This document shows, one piece after another, positions 45,711 through 48,009 of a stretch of DNA of 48,009 bases. The stretch comes from an uncultured Eubacterium sp. (GTDB lineage: Bacteria; Bacillota; Clostridia; Lachnospirales; Lachnospiraceae), in contig CANDJC010000022.1 in the NCBI GenBank assembly GCA_947384955.1, forward strand, positions 1 to 48,009, written 5' to 3'. The number at the start of each line of letters is the position of its first letter. The stretch's first letter is position 1. Under the pieces are notes generated by a model that was not told where the DNA came from, ran no database searches, and worked only from the letters and a program-made list of their open reading frames with translations. The position numbers were made by a program, and so were the translations under genes.

Positions 45711-46772
45711 TCAGATATCTGTAAAATCGATTCCCACTTTCAGCATGCTGCCGCCTTTCGTGCTGAAATCCTCAAATGCCTGCGCCGCATCATGAAAATT
45801 GTACACATTTGTTACAATCTTTTCCAAATCAATCGTTCCTTCTTTCACAAGGTCAATCAGCTCCAGGAAATCTTTCTTTAATGCATTCCTGCTGCCGTAC
45901 ACATTCAGTTCCTTTTTCTGAATCATCGTAAAATTAAAATCCAGATTCTGCTTGCCGACCCCGATTAACACCACTCTGCCTCCAAATGCCGCACAGTCAA
46001 TGCAGGACTGGAACGTAGACGGAAGCCCGACAGCTTCGATACACACATCAAATCCATTCCCCATCTGTGTGCCGTTTACATCCTCACACCCGGTAATTTC
46101 CTTTACCGCTGCATCCAGGCTTTCTGCTCCTTCGTTAAAAACCGTACCCGCAAACCCAAACATTTCCTGGCTGCGCAGCAGCTTTTCTTTCGCCGCCGGA
46201 ATATCACATAAATAAACCTCTCCGCCCAAAGCCTTCGCCGCATTTGCCGCCAGCACTCCAATCGTGCCGCCTCCAATCACCAGCACCTTGTCCCCCGGCT
46301 TTACTCCTGCCCGCTGAACTCCGTGATAGCTGATGCAGAACGGTTCAATGGCTGCAAGCGCTTTTGCAGATAATCCTTTTCCATCATAAATCCGCTCTAC
46401 CGGCATCGTTATGTACTCACAAAACGCCCCGTCTCTCTGACATCCCATCGTCTGGTTATCCATGCATGCATTCAGAATCCCTCTCCTGCAGCTGTAGCAG
46501 TGGCCGCAGTTAAAATACGGATTGCAGGTAACTGTCATGCCAGGTTTCAGTCCCCGTTCATTTTCGTCAATCTCCACAATCTCAGCCGCAAACTCATGTC
46601 CCGGAATACGCGGATAATCAAAGTATGCGAATGTCCCCCTGTACGAACCAAGGTCACTGCCGCATATGCCCCCGTACAGAACCTTCAGCAGAGCCTCCCC
46701 CTCTTTGCGCACTGGCATTTCCACATCACGGATTGACACTTTTCCAGGCTCATCAATGTAAATTGCTTTCAT
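45711..46772 (-). CDS. Zinc-dependent alcohol dehydrogenase (aldonate dehydrogenase-like)
   Basis: This 353-residue medium-chain dehydrogenase has catalytic-zinc residues in GGICGSD and PGHEFA, a structural-zinc loop NCGHCYSCRRGILNAC, and the NAD-binding VLVIGGGTIGVLAAN. It heads the cluster with TRAP and uxaBA genes. In E. coli an enzyme of this family (LgoD/YjjN) oxidises L-galactonate to D-tagaturonate, which is the substrate of UxaB; a related activity on L-gulonate gives fructuronate. The tagaturonate route fits this operon best, but the exact substrate is inferred from context. The ribosome site GGAGGAGG is strong. Confidence 0.85.
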   Translation of the reverse strand: MKAIYIDEPGKVSIRDVEMPVRKEGEALLKVLYGGICGSDLGSYRGTFAYFDYPRIPGHEFAAEIVEIDENERGLKPGMTVTCNPYFNCGHCYSCRRGILNACMDNQTMGCQRDGAFCEYITMPVERIYDGKGLSAKALAAIEPFCISYHGVQRAGVKPGDKVLVIGGGTIGVLAANAAKALGGEVYLCDIPAAKEKLLRSQEMFGFAGTVFNEGAESLDAAVKEITGCEDVNGTQMGNGFDVCIEAVGLPSTFQSCIDCAAFGGRVVLIGVGKQNLDFNFTMIQKKELNVYGSRNALKKDFLELIDLVKEGTIDLEKIVTNVYNFHDAAQAFEDFSTKGGSMLKVGIDFTDI

Positions 46773-46790
46773 TTTTAACCTCCTCCTTCT

Positions 46791-46874
46791 TTGTATACGT
46801 TGTTATATTTTATAATGTATACACTGTTGTATACATCTTGATTGGATAATAAACCATGCTGGATGATTTGTCAA
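46791..46874 (-). promoter_or_regulatory. Promoter and triple GTATAC operator of the dehydrogenase-TRAP operon
   Basis: Minus strand TTGACA (46869-46874), 17-bp spacer, TATTAT (46846-46851). Downstream lie three GTATAC palindromes at 46793-46798, 46817-46822 and 46829-46834; the latter two are full TGTATACA, centres 12 bp apart. GTATAC-centred sites are typical of GntR/FCD regulators such as UxuR/ExuR. No such regulator gene is in the window. Confidence 0.75.
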
Positions 46875-46980
46875 TTATTTTTCTGTTTTTTTCTATTTTT
46901 CTGGCATAATTCACAATTATGATAAGGTCATTTTGTGGATTATGCCTTGGGTTTGAGGATTTTTGGATAAAATGCTGGGT

Positions 46981-47340
46981 TTATACAGATGACTGCTTTC
47001 TGAGGATTCGGGGGGGGGAAGTGATGGGCTTCTCCAGACGCCGGAGGGCGGAGACAGCTGCTTTCTGATGTTCCGCTTACGAAAAGCAGGAATTTCTAAA
47101 CTTTCTGCGGCAAGGCTTGTGACAGCGGACGGACCGGCGCCTGATGCCCTGGCGTTTTTGGGGGTTCTTAGCAGTGGCATCAGGCAGGCGCCTTTTGGGG
47201 ACTTCAAAGTTATTTCATGTGGAAGGCAGTGTGTCCCCAAATCCTGGTTACTGAGCAGAAAGTTAAGAACTTCCAGCTTTTCTCCAGAGTCACATCAGAA
47301 AGCAGCTGTCTCCGCCCTCCGGCTGGTTTTGGCTAAATAA
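46981..47340 (+). repeat. Family-2 palindromic element
   Basis: Outer arms 47041-47070 and 47293-47322 are perfectly complementary over 30 bp. A second stem joins AAAAGCAGGAATTTCT (about 47082) with AAGTTAAGAACTTCCAGC (about 47260). The core holds GGCGCCTGATGCC, GGCATCAGGCAGGCGCC, and TTTTGGGGAC with GTCCCCAAA. A run of nine G lies just before it (47010-47018). Confidence 0.9.
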
Positions 47341-47484
47341 CAGTTTTTTGAATCTGGCTGAAGGTTATTTATTTATTTTAAAGCTGCTGGCTGGATTTCA
47401 TGCATGTGCCTTGCTGTATAGCTGATATGAGAATAAAAGTAACAGCTGTAATCAGATAAATTATGCATACCAGATATGGATGTA

Positions 47485-47657
47485 TCACTCATTTACTCTT
47501 AATCTCAGCGCAGCATAATTTTTACAAGTATCATGTCATGGATTTACAGCATTTATTCTTAATCGCAAAACATAGCATCATTTCGCACTCACGTCACAGC
47601 GTACAGCATTTATTTTTCTCAATTGCAAAATATAGCATAATCTCACACTTACGTCAC
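47485..47657 (+). repeat. Three degenerate direct repeats of about 57 bp
   Basis: TACAGCATTTATTCTTAATC ... CACGTCAC (47545-47597) is repeated with changes at 47602-47657 (TACAGCATTTATTTTTCTCA ... TACGTCAC), and more weakly at 47485-47540. The region is AT-rich and lies between the two family-2 elements. No gene or ribosome site is seen. Confidence 0.6.
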
Positions 47658-47733
47658 TGTCAATACGCATCATAACCGCTCCAGCCAAAATTCTGTAAAC
47701 GTAAATTCAGCCAAAATCAGCTGGATGGAGAAA

Positions 47734-48009
47734 TTTTTTCCTTCGGATGTGCATCTGGAAAAAAGCTGGAAGTTCTTAGTTTTCTGCTCAATACCCAGGA
47801 TTTGGGGACACACCGTCTTCCACATGAAATAACCCTGAAGTCCCCAAAAGGCGCCTGCCTGATGCCACTGCATAGAGCCCCCAAAAACGCCAGGGCAGAG
47901 CCCACCCCGCTTTATCGGGTGTCAGGCGCCGGTCCGTCCGCTGCCACAACCCCCGCCGCAGAAAACTTAGAACTTCCTGCTTTTTGGAAGCCGCACATCC
48001 GAAGGAAAA
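47734..48009 (-). repeat. Family-2 palindromic element, cut by the window end
   Basis: TTTTCCTTCGGATGTGC (47736-47752) pairs perfectly with GCACATCCGAAGGAAAA (47993-48009), and the stem probably continues beyond the window. The core is that of the 47041 copy in reverse orientation (CAGGATTTGGGGACACAC and GGCGCCGGTCCGTCCGCTGC), with about 25 extra bases around 47895-47920. Confidence 0.88.

Noticed and set aside
47068-47340. Open frames in the family-2 element
   Set aside because: They cross the perfect outer stem and are not kept in the second copy.
47485-47657. Possible CRISPR array
   Set aside because: The repeats are long, degenerate and directly adjacent, without regular unique spacers, and no cas gene is near.

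Overview
The window looks like chromosome of a gut-type anaerobic Firmicute, most probably a Lachnospiraceae clostridium. This rests on a single-chain pyruvate:ferredoxin oxidoreductase, strong AGGAGG ribosome sites, TATAAT promoters, moderate GC content, BlaI/BlaR1 and CadC-like metal regulation, TRAP and uronate genes, and the AAA/PD-(D/E)XK family that is abundant in that group. No tRNA, rRNA or CRISPR array was seen.

Layout. 1-3512: a two-component operon (OmpR-type regulator, histidine kinase) and a downstream lipoprotein; the regulator and the lipoprotein each carry one frameshift, and both promoters carry the same direct-repeat operator. 3667-5235: an AAA/PD-(D/E)XK protein. 5741-12263: an AT-rich accessory island with a small divergent XRE pair, a decayed IS5-type transposase and a two-gene operon. 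That operon encodes a trypsin-co-occurring small protein and a 1633-residue trypsin / STAND NTPase / helical-repeat protein ending in a ParB/sulfiredoxin-like domain; it is the best candidate for a new conflict (anti-phage) system. 12517-18037: divergent nifJ and ABC-F genes. 18121-24504: a glycan locus (GH42-like hydrolase, nitrilase-family amidase, frameshifted pseudogene, AraC regulator, divergent GH88 unsaturated uronyl hydrolase). 24571-27297: a zinc/cadmium export operon with its ArsR-family operator. 27796-32352: a hybrid histidine kinase with an orphan sugar-binding lipoprotein. 32603-33795: a small unknown gene and a sugar isomerase/epimerase. 34785-37110: blaI-blaR1 with an unusual sensor domain. 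37112-39126: an RloA/RloB (AbiL-like) pair. 39284-46874: a hexonate/hexuronate catabolic cluster (Zn-dehydrogenase, TRAP dctPQM, uxaB, uxaA) under a triple GTATAC operator.

The intergenic regions hold two families of large (about 240-280 bp) palindromic elements: family 1 near 1, 5418, 27503, 34002, 34453 and 39196, and family 2 near 47041 and 47734. Each copy has an outer stem of 17-35 bp whose sequence differs between copies but is perfectly or nearly perfectly self-complementary within the copy, around a conserved branched core. This covariation, and mismatches conserved at fixed places in the second stem, are the strongest unexplained signals in the window.

How the genes may work together. 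The catabolic cluster would import an aldonate, oxidise it to tagaturonate, reduce that to altronate and dehydrate it to 2-keto-3-deoxygluconate. GH88 and its neighbours would release unsaturated uronic acids from glycosaminoglycan-like oligosaccharides, so both loci feed uronate metabolism. Pyruvate formed this way would be oxidised by NifJ.
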